The notes beneath the pieces are model-generated. The model was not told where the DNA came from and ran no database searches. It was given only the letters and a program-made list of their open reading frames with translations. A stretch of DNA of 64,000 nucleotides from Fragilariopsis cylindrus CCMP1102 (Eukaryota > Bacillariophyta > Bacillariophyceae > Bacillariales > Bacillariaceae): contig FMBT01000289.1 of NCBI GenBank assembly GCA_900095095.1, positions 310,001-374,000 of the forward strand, in the 5' to 3' direction. Below are positions 1-11,843 of the stretch, piece after piece (the stretch's first letter is position 1; each line of letters starts with the position of its first letter). A program made the translations under genes and the position numbers.

Positions 1-1334
1 TTCATACTTTTAAATTTAATCAATTCATAGATAAAATCATTAAAACTTGATTTATTCAATGATAATTTACTATTTGAACTTGAATAGGATGATGTATTAT
101 TATTATCACTAGAAATATCTCCGGTATTATTATTATAATCAATAGCAGATGTAGATGCAAATGCAGCTGTAATACTATTACAGGTGTTAGAAACTGCCGC
201 CCCCGAAGCTGGATATGACTGCTGCTGAGTTTTACTACTACCGCTATTCGACCTTGTACTTGCTCCTCGTCTCTTTTTATTATTATTGTTGTTATTATTG
301 TTATCATTATTACCTCCTCGGTGTTGTTTTTGTTTTTGTTTTTGTTGCTGGTTTTGATTTTGATTTTGTTGTTGCTGTTGCTGCTGCTGTTGTTGTTGCC
401 GTTGATACAATACCAATTGATTTTCATATCGTTTTTTACCTTCAATTTCTGCCTTTTTCCATTCCTGTTTTTCACGAAGTGGTATCTGATCGTATGCTGC
501 TAACGCTTCTTCAAGTATATTTGTATTTGTACTGCTATTACTTTCAATAGTTTTATATCTTTCAGAATATAATTCAAATGCTGTCCGTGGTTGTACCGGT
601 GGTGCTTTGATCTTTGGTCCCGTCTCCTTAATATTACTATTATGTCTTTGCTGTTGTTGCTGCTGTTGGGATGATATCGTCGTCGATCCCTGTTTACTAT
701 TGTTAGTTCCATTTCCTAAACGTTTCCTTTTCTTCTTACTCGTATCATTACTATTGTTATTGGATATGTTAGTAGTAGTAGTAGTAGTAGTAGTATCAGC
801 ATCAGGATTCACAACAGCTGCTGGGACATTATTTCTTCCTATTCCTATTCCCATCATAGCAGCGTTAGCAAAATAGTCATTTCTGTTATAATTATTATTA
901 TTATTGGTGGCTTCTTCTGCCGTAGTTGCTGTAAGATTTGCAGTTTTTCTTGATATTACTGTTGTTCCTAAACCACCCATTGCAGCTTTTACAAATTGAT
1001 CTTCATTATTGATAATCATCGTCGCCGTCGTCGTAGCCATCGTCGTAGCCATCGTCGTTGATGGAAGGTGAGCAGCTGCTGCTGCTGATGTTCCCATTGT
1101 AATCGGCGGCGGCGGCGGCGGTAGTGACGGCGTTGTCCTGCTTGATGATCCAACTACGCCTGCCATTGCGGAATTTAGAAATTCTTCATTAGCGTTAGCG
1201 TTAGTAGTAGTAGTAGCGCCGCCGCCAGCATCAACGACACCCTCACCGTCACCGTCACGGGGAGGAGGAGGATTATCTCCGTCTGCTTCTTGAGGATATG
1301 CAGCTTTGAAAAATTCTTCATTGATATCCTCCAT
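1..1334 (-). CDS. HMG-box protein, 3' end beyond window
   Basis: The frame opens at the ATG whose first base is 1334 and I find no stop down to base 1, so at least 444 residues are encoded and the C-terminus lies outside. Residues about 244-312 match an HMG box: a KAPP.QPRTAFELYSE start, a helix with EEALAAYDQIP, and the closing EKQEWKKAEIEGKKRYENQL. A basic KKKRKR (about 200-205) just before it is a likely nuclear signal. HMG boxes bind and bend DNA, so a nuclear architectural or transcription role is inferred. The rest is low-complexity (Gln, Asn, Thr, Ser, Pro runs), except for four short repeated acidic-F-x-[KN]-[AS]-A motifs in the N-terminal half. The domain call is firm; the specific role is not. 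Confidence 0.75.
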   Translation of the reverse strand, partial: MEDINEEFFKAAYPQEADGDNPPPPRDGDGEGVVDAGGGATTTTNANANEEFLNSAMAGVVGSSSRTTPSLPPPPPPITMGTSAAAAAHLPSTTMATTMATTTATMIINNEDQFVKAAMGGLGTTVISRKTANLTATTAEEATNNNNNYNRNDYFANAAMMGIGIGRNNVPAAVVNPDADTTTTTTTTNISNNNSNDTSKKKRKRLGNGTNNSKQGSTTISSQQQQQQQRHNSNIKETGPKIKAPPVQPRTAFELYSERYKTIESNSSTNTNILEEALAAYDQIPLREKQEWKKAEIEGKKRYENQLVLYQRQQQQQQQQQQQNQNQNQQQKQKQKQHRGGNNDNNNNNNNNKKRRGASTRSNSGSSKTQQQSYPASGAAVSNTCNSITAAFASTSAIDYNNNTGDISSDNNNTSSYSSSNSKLSLNKSSFNDFIYELIKFKSM

Positions 1335-2856
1335 TTTGTTTCTGCTTAGTTTATCTGTTTGTTTGAACAGTATATCTTTAAATCTGATTTAATTTAATTT
1401 AATTCTTGATTTGATTCTTGATTTGATTCTTGAGTTGATTTGATTGTTACTAGCTAGTATGTAGATCGGTATCCACAGTAAATAATAGATATCTGCACGG
1501 TGCACGGCAACTTCTTGTACTAGTAGCTACTGTAGCTGTGAATTGGGAAAAGATGAGGAAACGATGCTGTTGGGGAAATCTACCACTACTGTAGTAGATA
1601 GAATAGAATAGAATAGAAAAGAATAGAAAAGATTAGTATGCAGCAAGTGTCTTTGAACAATTAGGATTGATACAGTACTGTAGCAGATGAGATATGATAT
1701 GATATGATGTTGTTACAGTAGAAGAATCTTTTGCGACACAATGATGTGACTAATGTGTATGTGACTACTGTTTGTTATGTTACTGTTTGAACTGAGCGAG
1801 GGTAGTCGTGAGGTTTGATATGTCTGAAGGAGTAGGATGGCGTGTTGCGTGCGTTGCATTTTAGATTTTCAACTCCAATCATGATCGACAACACACAAAA
1901 ATGCAAAAAAATCTTCGGCACCCCCAAGGCTTCAAGAATGCGAATAGAATCTTCAGAACATAGAGCGCGAAGGATTCAGATCGAGTCCCGAGTCAGTTGT
2001 TAGAGGAAATTAGTTAATTTTGTTCAATTTTTTTAATATGTTCAACCTAAAATAAAACTACACAACGAGGACGAAAGTAAAAATAAATGATCCACACAAC
2101 AACAACAACAACAAAAAAACCAACGATGTAATACTACGGTACTAGTAGCATTGTAATTGTGATTTGTGATTCTGAATCTTCGAATCAAATCGAATCTGCC
2201 CATGATCAAGAAGTAGTCTTGCCCTTCCCTACAGTAGACAAGAGCCAGCCACGATCAATCCGAATGTTTTTCTGAAATCTATTTATAACTGAATGGCGTA
2301 TGTTTTATTTGCTTTCTTACCTGCCCGGATACAAAAAAAAATCATTCAACAAAAACAAACAAGTAAGAGAGAGAGAGAGAAAAGGGGTTGGAAGGGACCA
2401 CCTAAAAAGTCCTCTTCACATTTTGTGGTTCACACAAAAACTTGAAAATAGGGTGGATTGGATGTACCTTCTACTCGTCTCGATTAGCCTGCCAGGCTAC
2501 ATTACATTACGTCGTTATTTCCATCCTTTTTTTGTGAGAATTTAAAATTTAAACTTGTGCAAGATACGTGTGCTTCCCGTCTCATTGATTCAAAGCCGTG
2601 TTTGCTCTTTGAATGGAAAACTGTTACAAATGTGAGATATACTCACTCACAAAAAGAACAACGCTCGTGTCACCTTCATATGAATATCCTGTGATTGGCA
2701 GTTTACTGGAGTTTACTGACCTGTCTTCGAACTATCATAGACTATACAAAAGTTTAAAAAGCACCAACCAATTCAAGTCAATCGTACTCGATAATCCCAC
2801 CACCAAATAATAATTGTAGAGAATTGCTTGATTACTTAAATCCAATTGATATTACC
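1335..2856. other. Intergenic, divergent upstream region
   Basis: This lies between the divergent starts of the HMG-box gene and the EGF-like gene, so it must hold both promoters. I see short simple repeats (GAATA around 1600-1635, GATAT around 1690, a GA run near 2366-2385) but no convincing gene; the ORFs here are short and of simple composition. Confidence 0.5.
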
Positions 2857-4084
2857 ATGGAGAGATCAAAAAGGAATGTTGATAGAATTGAAGGATCGTC
2901 TCTATCAACTTTTGCTACATTGATGTGGTTGGTTCTATTATTATGTTCCAAAAAGAATAACCACCAAACCTCTTTCTTCCTAGTCGAAGCTGTTGGGGCG
3001 GCAATGGAAAATGACAAAGATGACAGATGTCCAATGGAATGCATCACTAAACGCAACGGTGTTTGCAAGGGTTTTGCCGGTGCCGACTGTTCGTTTCCAT
3101 ACGAAATTTGTCCAGATTTGGTGACACAGTGTTTCGGAACGCTGGCGGTCTGCAGTAGTCCGAGGACGACTATGGTGACGACGTCAACGACAACGAGCGC
3201 TATCGAAGACGAAGACAATGTCGGCAATGACGTTAGTACAACGAAGGCAGCACATGAATTGTACAACGATCATGAATTGTACAACGATGGTAATCAGAAA
3301 TCGGTGCAGTACAGTTGTTCATGTACGGTCCATGTAACAGCATCTTCCTCATCATCAACAACGGCAATCATTAGAACAGCTCAAATCCAGGACTGCGTAG
3401 ATCGCGAAACAGAAGTGTGCGAGGAAGACCAAGCGGTATCAACTTACGCTTTCTGTAGCAATGGAGGAAAATGCATGGCAAAGATACCAAAGGGTAATCC
3501 GCATCCTGGATGCACGTGTCCCGGTGAGTGAATACATATTATAGTCGATGGATAAAGTAATGAGTGATGTCGATAAGAGAGGATAGCACGCTCGTGCTTG
3601 TAATGGACAAATGGAATAACTTTAACTTCGTAGTCTTATTTTCCTTGTTTTCCCTTTGCATTTCGTTTCGCTTTCTGCAGGGTATTTCGAAGGACAATTC
3701 TGTGAATACCGTAAGGGTGGGACTCCTGGCGATCCGGTCAGTGACACTGGTTTGTCGAAAGAATCCGACACCCTGCAGCAAGATGACGTACCTACTGCGC
3801 AACTATGGATCATAGTCGTGATCTTCATGATCCTTACTGGTGTCGTGGTTGTTGTTCTTGTGTGCGGATCTTTTAATATAATGTGTATGGGTACAAGATC
3901 GGGCACAGGTGGTCCAAAGGAAGTACATTCAGTGGGATTGCCTGTCGAAAACTCTCCATGGGATTTATCCGCAGCACGGTTTTCAAATATCGAGGCCGCA
4001 TCTTCAACTACATTAGTCGATATGTTTGACACAACTTCATGGGTTGCTGGTACGGATGCTGAATTCTCTGATGATTTTGATTAA
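2857..4084 (+). CDS. Single-pass membrane protein with EGF-like domain
   Basis: Two exons, 2857-3523 and 3681-4084, joined by a 157-bp intron with gtgagt donor and ctttctgcag acceptor, give about 356 residues. The start is the ATG in ACCATGG context at 2857. A hydrophobic stretch near residues 18-42 acts as signal peptide or anchor. The Cys-rich ectodomain ends in an EGF-like module (about residues 197-237) with the CTCPG-YFEGQFCEY tail; the intron cuts this module exactly between CPG and YFEG, and splicing rebuilds it, which supports the model. A membrane segment (about 264-287, LWIIVVIFMILTGVVVVV) is followed by a short acidic cytosolic tail. A six-residue HELYND unit is tandemly duplicated. 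Likely a cell-surface or endomembrane protein; the ligand is unknown. Confidence 0.75.
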
Positions 4085-4369
4085 AAGATTAATGTTATTG
4101 AACGAGAAGAACAACGTGCAAAGTAGGAACAGTGAAGCAAGCACATTGAAAGAAGTACCTGGAGAAAAGACCTAAGAAAATATACAGACGAACGACAGAC
4201 ATGTATAGATAAAATCAACATAAAGACGATTTAACGACAAATTAGTAGGTCAAATATATAAATAAAATTAGTTAATCTTGCTTCCTGTCTTTTAACGTAT
4301 ACGGTACTAGTATAGATCTTTCCGATTCAATACCTAATACCCACTATAATTGATTTTACTAGCCAACAA

Positions 4370-7029
4370 CTAGACGTTAGCCGCTTCAGGGGATTGCGTT
4401 GAAGTGACAAGATTACTTTCTTCTTCTTCGGTAACAGGGCTGAAGAAGCCGTTGCGTTCTCCTCCTTCTACACCTAAAGAGTTGGTAGCAGCGGCGGTAG
4501 ACTGTTGTGCATTCTTGTCGTTGTATTCATTTTCTCCTTCTTCTTCTTGTTCATCACTGTTACTCATTTCTTTTGATGCTGCGTTGCTATCAGAAAAATC
4601 GAAACTATCCTTCTCCATGCATTCTCTTATTTCTTTGTCATCTCCATCAAGTAGAATCAATTCGTCGGGTGTAAACAATTTTGGAAGAATGTAGAGACGA
4701 ATTGGAATGCAAAGAGCAATGATTATGGGAAATGCAATAGCAATAGTTTTGATTCCCTTGACGATGTAGAGAGCGATAAAGAGAAATAGTTGAATGGCAG
4801 TGAAGAGATGAATACGCCAAGGTTTTACATGCGTAAACGATTCTCCTGTGTCTCCATATCTGGATGGCTGCTTGAAGAAAAATAAGAATCGGGTCCAGAA
4901 CTGGTTCGTTCCTAAGCTGACTATACCCATAAATAGAAAAACTCCGTAGAGGACAGGCATCGGAATTAGTTTCAAAAGTCCAAGAGCAAAAATAGTGATA
5001 AGGCACAAAACATGGATCCCAAGACCAGAAAGACGTGTCTCTCGGACCTTCGTGAATTTTCCGGTGGATGTCTTGGTTGCCATGGCGTGGATGTGATTCA
5101 GAGATCTGACGGTAGCAGCAACAAGCCAGGGTAGGCCCAGCATCGAATTGACAGCGATCATTATGGCGATTATAATCGTATCGTAGTTGTACGCATCGCC
5201 GTGTTTCAATTTATGGGACGGATGGTTGATAAGATGCCTAAATTGAAAATAACGTGTGCATGTTTTTGAGAGGAAAAGATTATGAGAGAGCCAGTCGAGT
5301 AATGTAAAATACGTCATCGATAGATAGATAGATAGATAGACAAACAAATATATATATAACTTACCAAGTAATACCATCATCCAGGAATACTAAAATAAAT
5401 GCAAGAACAGCAGGTCCTGCGGCCATGATTGGTACCCATGTCTTTCCATTCAAATCAAGTAGATTGACAATCCATGGTCGTTGTCGATATGGTTCCGCTT
5501 CCTCCTCACAGTCTAGAGGCCAGTTACTGGTACATTCCGCGGTACAGCAACTGTAGGTTGGAGCGAATGTATCGGGTACGTTTAAGGTTTCAGTTTTCAC
5601 GTTACTAAATAAAACGTTACCAATTACGGACATGGTAATGATCGATGCGACCACTGCAAAGTCATGGACAATATTACGTGTGATTTGATTAGGAGCAAAG
5701 GGACTGAATTTAATCTGCTTCAAGAAGAATGCCAATGCCACGGTACCAATACATAAGATTAGCGATAGTAACGCCGTGGCCGTATACGAATAATCGATTT
5801 GATCCTCGTATTTGTCATGTGATTTATGATCTTCCTCGAAGTAGTAGTATATACCGACGGGTGCAAAGGGATTACCGAGTGCATTAATGATAAAAATCAT
5901 AGATATGAGTAGAGCAAACACTTCGTCGGTGAATCGTGTGGCATAACTAATAATTTTGTTCAGGTCAATAAAGGCTGCAATGCATAGATACGCTGCTACC
6001 CATAAACCAACCCACGCATTAAAGGTTAAGAAAGGAACGTCCAAGCTTTCTGCCATGGAATATAAAACGGCTGAAAATGCAAGAACGGGACCCGTTCCAC
6101 CATTAATCATCTATACGCGGGATTTGGATGAGAAAGAAGAAGAAGAGAAGTAATTAATTAGTTTTATTAAAATACATAGAATAAAATAAAATAAGGTAAA
6201 TAGCTTGAAAAGAAAGAAAAAAAAAGCAACGTACCATTGGTTGACCTCCAACAAGAGCGTAAAAGATCCCACACCATGCTGTGGCTGCGATCATTTCAAT
6301 CGCACCAATCCAATTCCCGGTGGCCTTAGCGTAGATTGCACCTACAAAAGTAAATTGATGTATAGATGAATGGATGGACAAGTAAGTTAAAAAATTATTA
6401 TATGAAAACAAAGCATAGGTAAATTTGATAAAGTTAGTCGTTGTGAATACCGGCAGTTATGTATAAACTGATAGAAATAAACAAAGAGAATGGAAAGCAA
6501 ATTCGCTATTTCTTAACTTACCAAATGTAATAGCAGGAGCAATACAGGCAAAAAATAGAAAGAAGGTGGTAGCGATAACAGTTTGATTTAAATTTGTCAT
6601 TTCCTTTACCCAATGGGTCAGAACAGTCCGTCGAAAGTCCGACACGATACCTCTACCCCACGTCTTCTTCTTGTTGTTACCATGTTCGTCGTGATCGTTG
6701 TTATTGCCATCCTGTTGTTTTTGTTGATGTGTATCATTATTATCGGCATCACAAACGCCGCCGCCAATTTTATTATTATCTGGTGATTCATTATCATTAT
6801 TATTGTTGTTGTTGTTTTCGCTGTTGTCGTCATCATCATCGTCATCATCATCCTTATCTTTACCAAATGATATACCCAAACCGAATGAAGTTTGACGGAG
6901 ACGTCTTGGTCCTTCAAATGGCAAACCAAATGACATTTGCTTTTTGTTGCGAGATCGTTGACTGTTGTTGCCAGTATATCTCTCCACCAGACGCGGCTGT
7001 TGCCGATTTGATGATGATTCTTCGTTCAT
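4370..7029 (-). CDS. SLC4-family bicarbonate/anion transporter
   Basis: Four exons (7029-6522, 6341-6235, 6110-5365, 5237-4370) separated by introns of 180, 124 and 127 bp, all GT-AG and frame-preserving, give 742 residues. The N-terminal 130 or so residues are disordered with an Asp/Asn run. The membrane domain then shows SLC4 landmarks: FFLFFACIAPAITFG, FYALVGGQPMM-INGGTGPVLAF, DEVFALLISMIFI, GLPWLVAATVRSLNHIHA, the IPMPVLYGVFLFMGIVSL segment and FTPDEL..LD near the C-terminus. The family moves HCO3- or exchanges it for anions, often with Na+. In diatoms SLC4 proteins supply bicarbonate to the carbon-concentrating mechanism; whether this copy sits in the plasma or a plastid membrane cannot be read here. 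Length and motif order are normal for the membrane core; the long N-terminal cytosolic domain of animal members is absent. Confidence 0.93.
5319..5340. repeat. GATA microsatellite in an SLC4 intron
   Basis: About five tandem GATA units lie in the third intron of the SLC4 gene, close to the donor site on the minus strand. Confidence 0.8.
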
Positions 7030-7493
7030 TTTATTTATTTTATCTGGGTTTTCGTATCGTATCGTATCGTATTGTATTTGATTGTACAAACTTCACTATA
7101 TGTGCATTGTTGTCATTTCAAATTAATATTTGTAAAGCTTACCCACTTGTCAAACTCGCAGGATATTATTGATTGGTGCTTGTTCTTTTCTTTTGGCGTC
7201 TACAGTAATACGGTACACGTTCTGTACCGTATCATCAATCATATTTTATTCAAAAAGGACAACAAACTGTCGGAAGATAGTGTGATGATGGTGCATGAAG
7301 CAAGTCAAAAGCTCCGGACTTTTTGTGCTTTATTTCGTCTGACGTTCTTCTTCAAGTCACGACTAACATGACTGGCCTAAAGTGTGAACCTTTGCTTATT
7401 TATAGTTTAGGTTTGTTTGGGGCAATCTCAACAAACAAACAGGGATGGTGATAATGAGGGTAATAATATGCACTTATATCATTGCTTGCTTTA
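7030..7493. other. Intergenic, upstream of SLC4
   Basis: 5' flank of the SLC4 gene. It has a short CGTAT repeat near 7052-7072. From about 7366 it holds a segment (GGCCTaAAGTGTGAACC and onward) that recurs imperfectly at about 8247-8400. No gene seen. Confidence 0.4.
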
Positions 7494-9005
7494 TTTTGTG
7501 AAGTAACATATAATTTATTCACTTACTTGTATCATCTAGCAGTTAGTTGGTGGTATTGCTATGCTGTTGCCATTCAATGGTTGAGCGGTATCTAATCTAC
7601 ATCCAAGACAAACTTGTCCATACGAGCTTGAATATCAATGGGTCAAGTGCTTATTGAACTTGCCCTCAGGATGGATTTGGATTGCTCAAACCAAATGCTG
7701 GTAACAATTGTAGTTCCTTTATTTGGATCAGCCCAAATAGATGCATTGAATGTAATATCTTTGATTGGCATCACTATAATGACTACTTGTCACCATTATT
7801 TAATACTAGTAAGAATACATTAGCTTTTTGCTCATGCAATATTCTTTCAATCCCTCTTTCCTTGTTAGTCCAATCATTGTCCAAAAATGAATTGGCCTGG
7901 ATTGGGGAAAGTTGGAATTACTAGAATAGTTGTGTCTGTTGGTAGTTACTATACCATAATAATTTGTTTGTTGTGCTGCTGTAGTAATTGCTGCATTTCT
8001 ATTTTCTTCGCAGTTTACTTTCTCAGCATGATACTGTTTCAAATCGCCGGTTTATTTGCACAGTAGAACTGCATATCCAAATTCATCACATTCGTTTTCA
8101 AAACAAGGTACTCTCAGTGCATTTTCTTCTAATTTATATGGAATGTTTCCTGTAATTCAATTTTAGAAGGGTATTGCTTAGCTTGTCTACCTAGAAATCC
8201 GTTGTTTTGTCCGCAAGACCAGCTTTGATATCATCAATTGTGTCACAATTGGCCTGAAGTGTGAACCTTTATTACTTTATTAGTTTGCTTTGTTTGGAAA
8301 CTATAACAAAGGAAAATTACTTCTTTATATATACAGTACTACAACAACGGGGAGTATTGATTTTATGCTATATTTTGTGAAGTAACATATATGACTTATT
8401 GGATAGGTATGAGTAGAACTTGCACCCTATGCAAGCAAATTGTTGTTGCATATTCACATGATGGGTATTCTACCACAGTATTTAGCAGGTGATGTTTGAA
8501 TTCCCATATTTTCATTATAGTCTTGGCATACCATTATTTTACTCCTTATCATACTCTTTATTGCCCATTTCAAAGTGTTGATACCATAAATTGGGGAACA
8601 CATGTGCCTTCATTCTATTACGCCAGCACACTTTTTTCAATCAAACCTTGTCTTCCACATAATTGTTGTACTTTGAAAGGAAAACAACAAACAACAATAG
8701 TTATGTTCTTTTTTGGGTATTTGTTCAAGTATCTTCACCCTTTTGCAACAATCAATCAGGGGGACTGTGTGAGCACTATCTAGGAACATAAGGGGAAGAT
8801 AACACCAATCATTAAAATAGAAAAAATTGAGGTATGACAGATAGGACTCTTCTCTCCTATCTGAATCCTGTTCAGCAATAAGAGATGGAAAAAATATTAT
8901 GTGCTGATTGCTGAATGCGGATTACAAACTGGTTCTATTTTTCCTAGACTAGGTTTTGCTAAGTAATGTTGTTAGAAAGTCACACATCATGGCATCATGG
9001 ATGCA
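7494..9005. repeat. Dispersed repeat, copy A
   Basis: Segments 7494-8070 and 8690-9005 match 10524-11395 in the same orientation at high but imperfect identity, for example TAACATATAATTTATTCACT and CAACAATCAATCAGGGGG in both. Copy A carries about 600 extra bases (8071-8690) that copy B lacks; part of this (8247-8400) is a diverged duplicate of 7366-7515. The ORFs inside are short, and I see no transposase, terminal repeat or target duplication. It is probably an old non-autonomous element or a segmental duplication. Confidence 0.7.
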
Positions 9006-9690
9006 CGTGGAATTTTGTACCATGAGCGCTTACAAAATATTTCTATCACACTTTCAAATTATAAAAATCAAGAAGACAATTTTGACAATGGGAATCCTAT
9101 TCCTACAGCATTAATATACAATACAAGCAAATCATATTGCATGCCGCAGTAGCGCTGATTACGGTGATGGAAAATGCCAAAAATAAAATATGAGAAGGGT
9201 AGGCTGAGGCAGAGTCTATAACATTACCAGTCAGGATACAAATACAAACTCTCGTATGTAGACCAAGGTTGCTGTGGTATGGCACAGCACCCATTCCCCA
9301 ACAGGGGCACAATGATGATGGAACAGATCTTGACAGAATAACTAGACATAGTAATTATCCATGGTGTTTCTTAATGTAGGAATCATTCCATATTTCTCAA
9401 TCCGTCTATATCTATGTCTTGTTGATGTTGATGATTCACATAAACTTAATTATGTCTCCAAAGTGTTAAGTAGAGATGAGCGAGAGCTCTTACATTAGAA
9501 GCGCCTAAGTAATAATGCGAACCAAAACAAATGAAACATAATCGGCGCCGTAATTCAAAGAAATAATGGACGACGACATAGATAATAGGTATTTTACTAT
9601 TTAATTTTTGACCTCTCATCACATAAAATCAAATCATCGATAAGTCAGTAATTATCGGCACTCTAATAAGATCTCGTCATCATCATTGTT
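9006..9690. other. Intergenic
   Basis: AT-rich DNA between repeat copy A and the small gene at 9691. A 69-codon minus-strand ORF (9103-9312) has no recognisable content. Nothing else seen. Confidence 0.4.
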
Positions 9691-10170
9691 ATGGAGTACG
9701 TTCAACCCTTGAAAAAATGGGAAGACCTTTACATGGACACCGAAGAGGGGCGTTTTACTTGGTTCCCCTCGACGTGTTGTATGTTGAGGGGTAATTGGGC
9801 GAACGGTTACTGCCACCCTCTTTCACTCTACTCTAACGAGGAGATCAAAGCGTACTTTGAAAGTATCAACAACAAGTCTTCCCGCTATCCTGTAGACTAC
9901 GACAACCGCGACTGGCGATATGATCTGCGGAAGAGATGGTGGCATAAATATGTATGCTCAGGAAATTGTCACGCCATGGCGAAGCTTAGTCTCTACATAA
10001 TGTCCCGAGTGGAACCCGATGTCGATTGGCAAATCGTCTCGAGTGACGAACACTCGACGTGTTGGGACGGTGGCCATCGTATCTTCGACATGAACTACAT
10101 GGCAATCACGCGCTACAGTGCCTTTAAGACATTCACCGTTGCCGGTGGCGTGCTACCAGTGAGTGAATGA
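9691..10170 (+). CDS. Small unknown protein, C-terminus possibly spliced
   Basis: The ORF begins at an ATG and encodes 159 residues of varied, non-repetitive composition (GC-richer than its surroundings), rich in Trp, Tyr and Cys. The best-structured part reads GNCHAMAKLSLYI, then VDWQIVSSDEHSTCWDGG and IFDMNYMAI, with Cys/His/Asp spacing that could form an enzyme or metal site. I do not recognise the family. A strong donor (gtgagt) at 10159 suggests the last codons are intronic; acceptors at about 10216 or 10249 would give short alternative tails, and an open stretch at 10324-10542 could also belong. It sits between two direct copies of a dispersed repeat, and the downstream copy begins inside that last open stretch. 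Confidence 0.6.
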   Translation: MEYVQPLKKWEDLYMDTEEGRFTWFPSTCCMLRGNWANGYCHPLSLYSNEEIKAYFESINNKSSRYPVDYDNRDWRYDLRKRWWHKYVCSGNCHAMAKLSLYIMSRVEPDVDWQIVSSDEHSTCWDGGHRIFDMNYMAITRYSAFKTFTVAGGVLPVSE

Positions 10171-10523
10171 ATGAATGAGTGAAAAACAACAACAAGAAAA
10201 AGAAGAAGAAGGACAGGACTGGATATATGTCGTCCACGATAATGCAGTTGTATTTGGTAGACATTAATCTGCTAAGTCGCCCTTAATTATCATCTACATT
10301 CTTGTGCAACGATTACAAAAGACGTTGTGTTAACATTTGAAGAGGAGAAAAAAATGATACGATATCGATGTTGGAAGGAAAAACCGAATATGGTGTATAA
10401 TACTACGGGATTAGTGTTCAGTAATGAATCTTATTCGACAATAGTAGGTGGACGAGATGATTGGCTAGGTGTTATTTATCCACAATTCTATAACTTGTTT
10501 ATTAATTATATTATAAAATATAT
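10171..10523. other. Possible downstream exon or gene remnant
   Basis: Between the small gene and repeat copy B lies an open stretch (10324-10542) with protein-like content (RYRCWKEKPNMVY, GGRDDWLGVIYPQFY). I could not find a splice pair that both uses the strong donor at 10159 and keeps frame into it, so it may be a separate exon by another donor or a remnant truncated by the repeat. Confidence 0.3.
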
Positions 10524-11395
10524 TTTGTGGAGTAACATATAATTTATTCACTTACTTGTATCATCTAGCAGTTAGTTGTTGGTATTGCTATGCTGTTGCC
10601 ATTCAATGGTTGAGCGGTACATAATCTACATCCAAGACAAACTTGTCCATGATAGCTTGAATATCAAAGAGTCGAATGCTTGTTGCACTTGCCCTAGAGA
10701 TGGATTCGGATTGGTTGAACCAAACGATGGTTTCTATGTGAAATACTACTGATTGTAGTTCCTTTATTTAGATCAGTCCAAATAGATTCATTGAATATCT
10801 CTTTTATTCGCATCACTGTAATGCCTTGTTGACCAACATTATTTGATGCTAGTAAGAATGCATTAGCAATATTTTTTTAAACTCCTCTTTCCTTGTCAGT
10901 CCAATCATTGTCCAAAAATGAATCGGCCTGGATTGGGAAAAGTTGGAGTTACTGGGATAGTTATTTGTTTGTTGTGCTGCTGTAATTGCTGCATTCCTAT
11001 TTCCTTCAGTTTTCTTCTCAGCACAGCATGATACTGCTTCCAATTGGTTTCTTTGCACAGTACAACAACAATAGTTATGTTCCTCTTGTGGTTTGGGGGT
11101 ATTTGTTCAAGTATTTCCCCTTTTGCAACAATCAATCAGGGGGGACTGTGTGAGCGCTATCTAGAAATATTACACCAATCTTGAAAAATAAAAGTAAATG
11201 AGGTATGACAGCGAGTACTCTTCACTCCTATTTGACTCCTGTTCAGCAATAAGAGATATAAATAATATTATGTGCAGATTGCTGAATGCGGATTACAAAC
11301 TGGTTCTGTTTTTCTGGGCCTGTAGTATAAAGTTTTGCTAAGTACTGTTGTTAGAAAGTAGTACACACACACACATTATGGCATCGTCGATGACA
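10524..11395. repeat. Dispersed repeat, copy B
   Basis: Direct, diverged copy of 7494-8070 plus 8690-9005, without the 600-base middle segment of copy A. It starts with TTTTGTGGAGTAACATATAA and ends near the GTTAGAAAGTA / ATGGCATCGTCGATG region. No coding content recognised. Confidence 0.7.
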
Positions 11396-11843
11396 TTTTT
11401 CTATGTGGAAAAACGCATCTCTCAGCTGACAATAGGATTCCTTCTAATAATTCTCTAAGTCAGAAAATAAGAACTAAACCATCTAGTATTAATATAAGTT
11501 GAAGAGACAAGATACTGTTATCGCATTATCTTGGTTTCTGCTACTCAATTATTTGACTTAGATTTGTACAGTACTTCTCTCTCTCTCTTTCTTAAGCAAC
11601 GAAGGGCGCAAACGAAAGAAGAAGGAAAAAAAAAGATTTATTTATTCATTATTAGAACTAACCTAAAAGAAGAATTGATTGATATTGATTCGATCGTATA
11701 CGGTAGCGTAATTTTTGAATTACCACATCGGGTCGAAACGCTTGCTATATCACATTCACATCACCCCCATTTGTCTCCTGATCTGTTGTTATCAACTTTC
11801 TTTGTCCTTCTTATCAATCATGTTTTATTCTATTATATCCTCG
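11396..11843. other. Intergenic
   Basis: Downstream flank of the DUF1289-like gene. The plus-strand ORF that starts here (11531) runs on as the antisense of that gene and is of simple composition, so I treat it as a shadow. Short CT run near 11577-11590. Confidence 0.4.

Noticed and set aside
215-876. Overlapping plus-strand ORFs rich in Leu, Val, Phe, Tyr
   Set aside because: They are the antisense of the Gln/Asn-rich part of the HMG-box gene; composition is that of a shadow.
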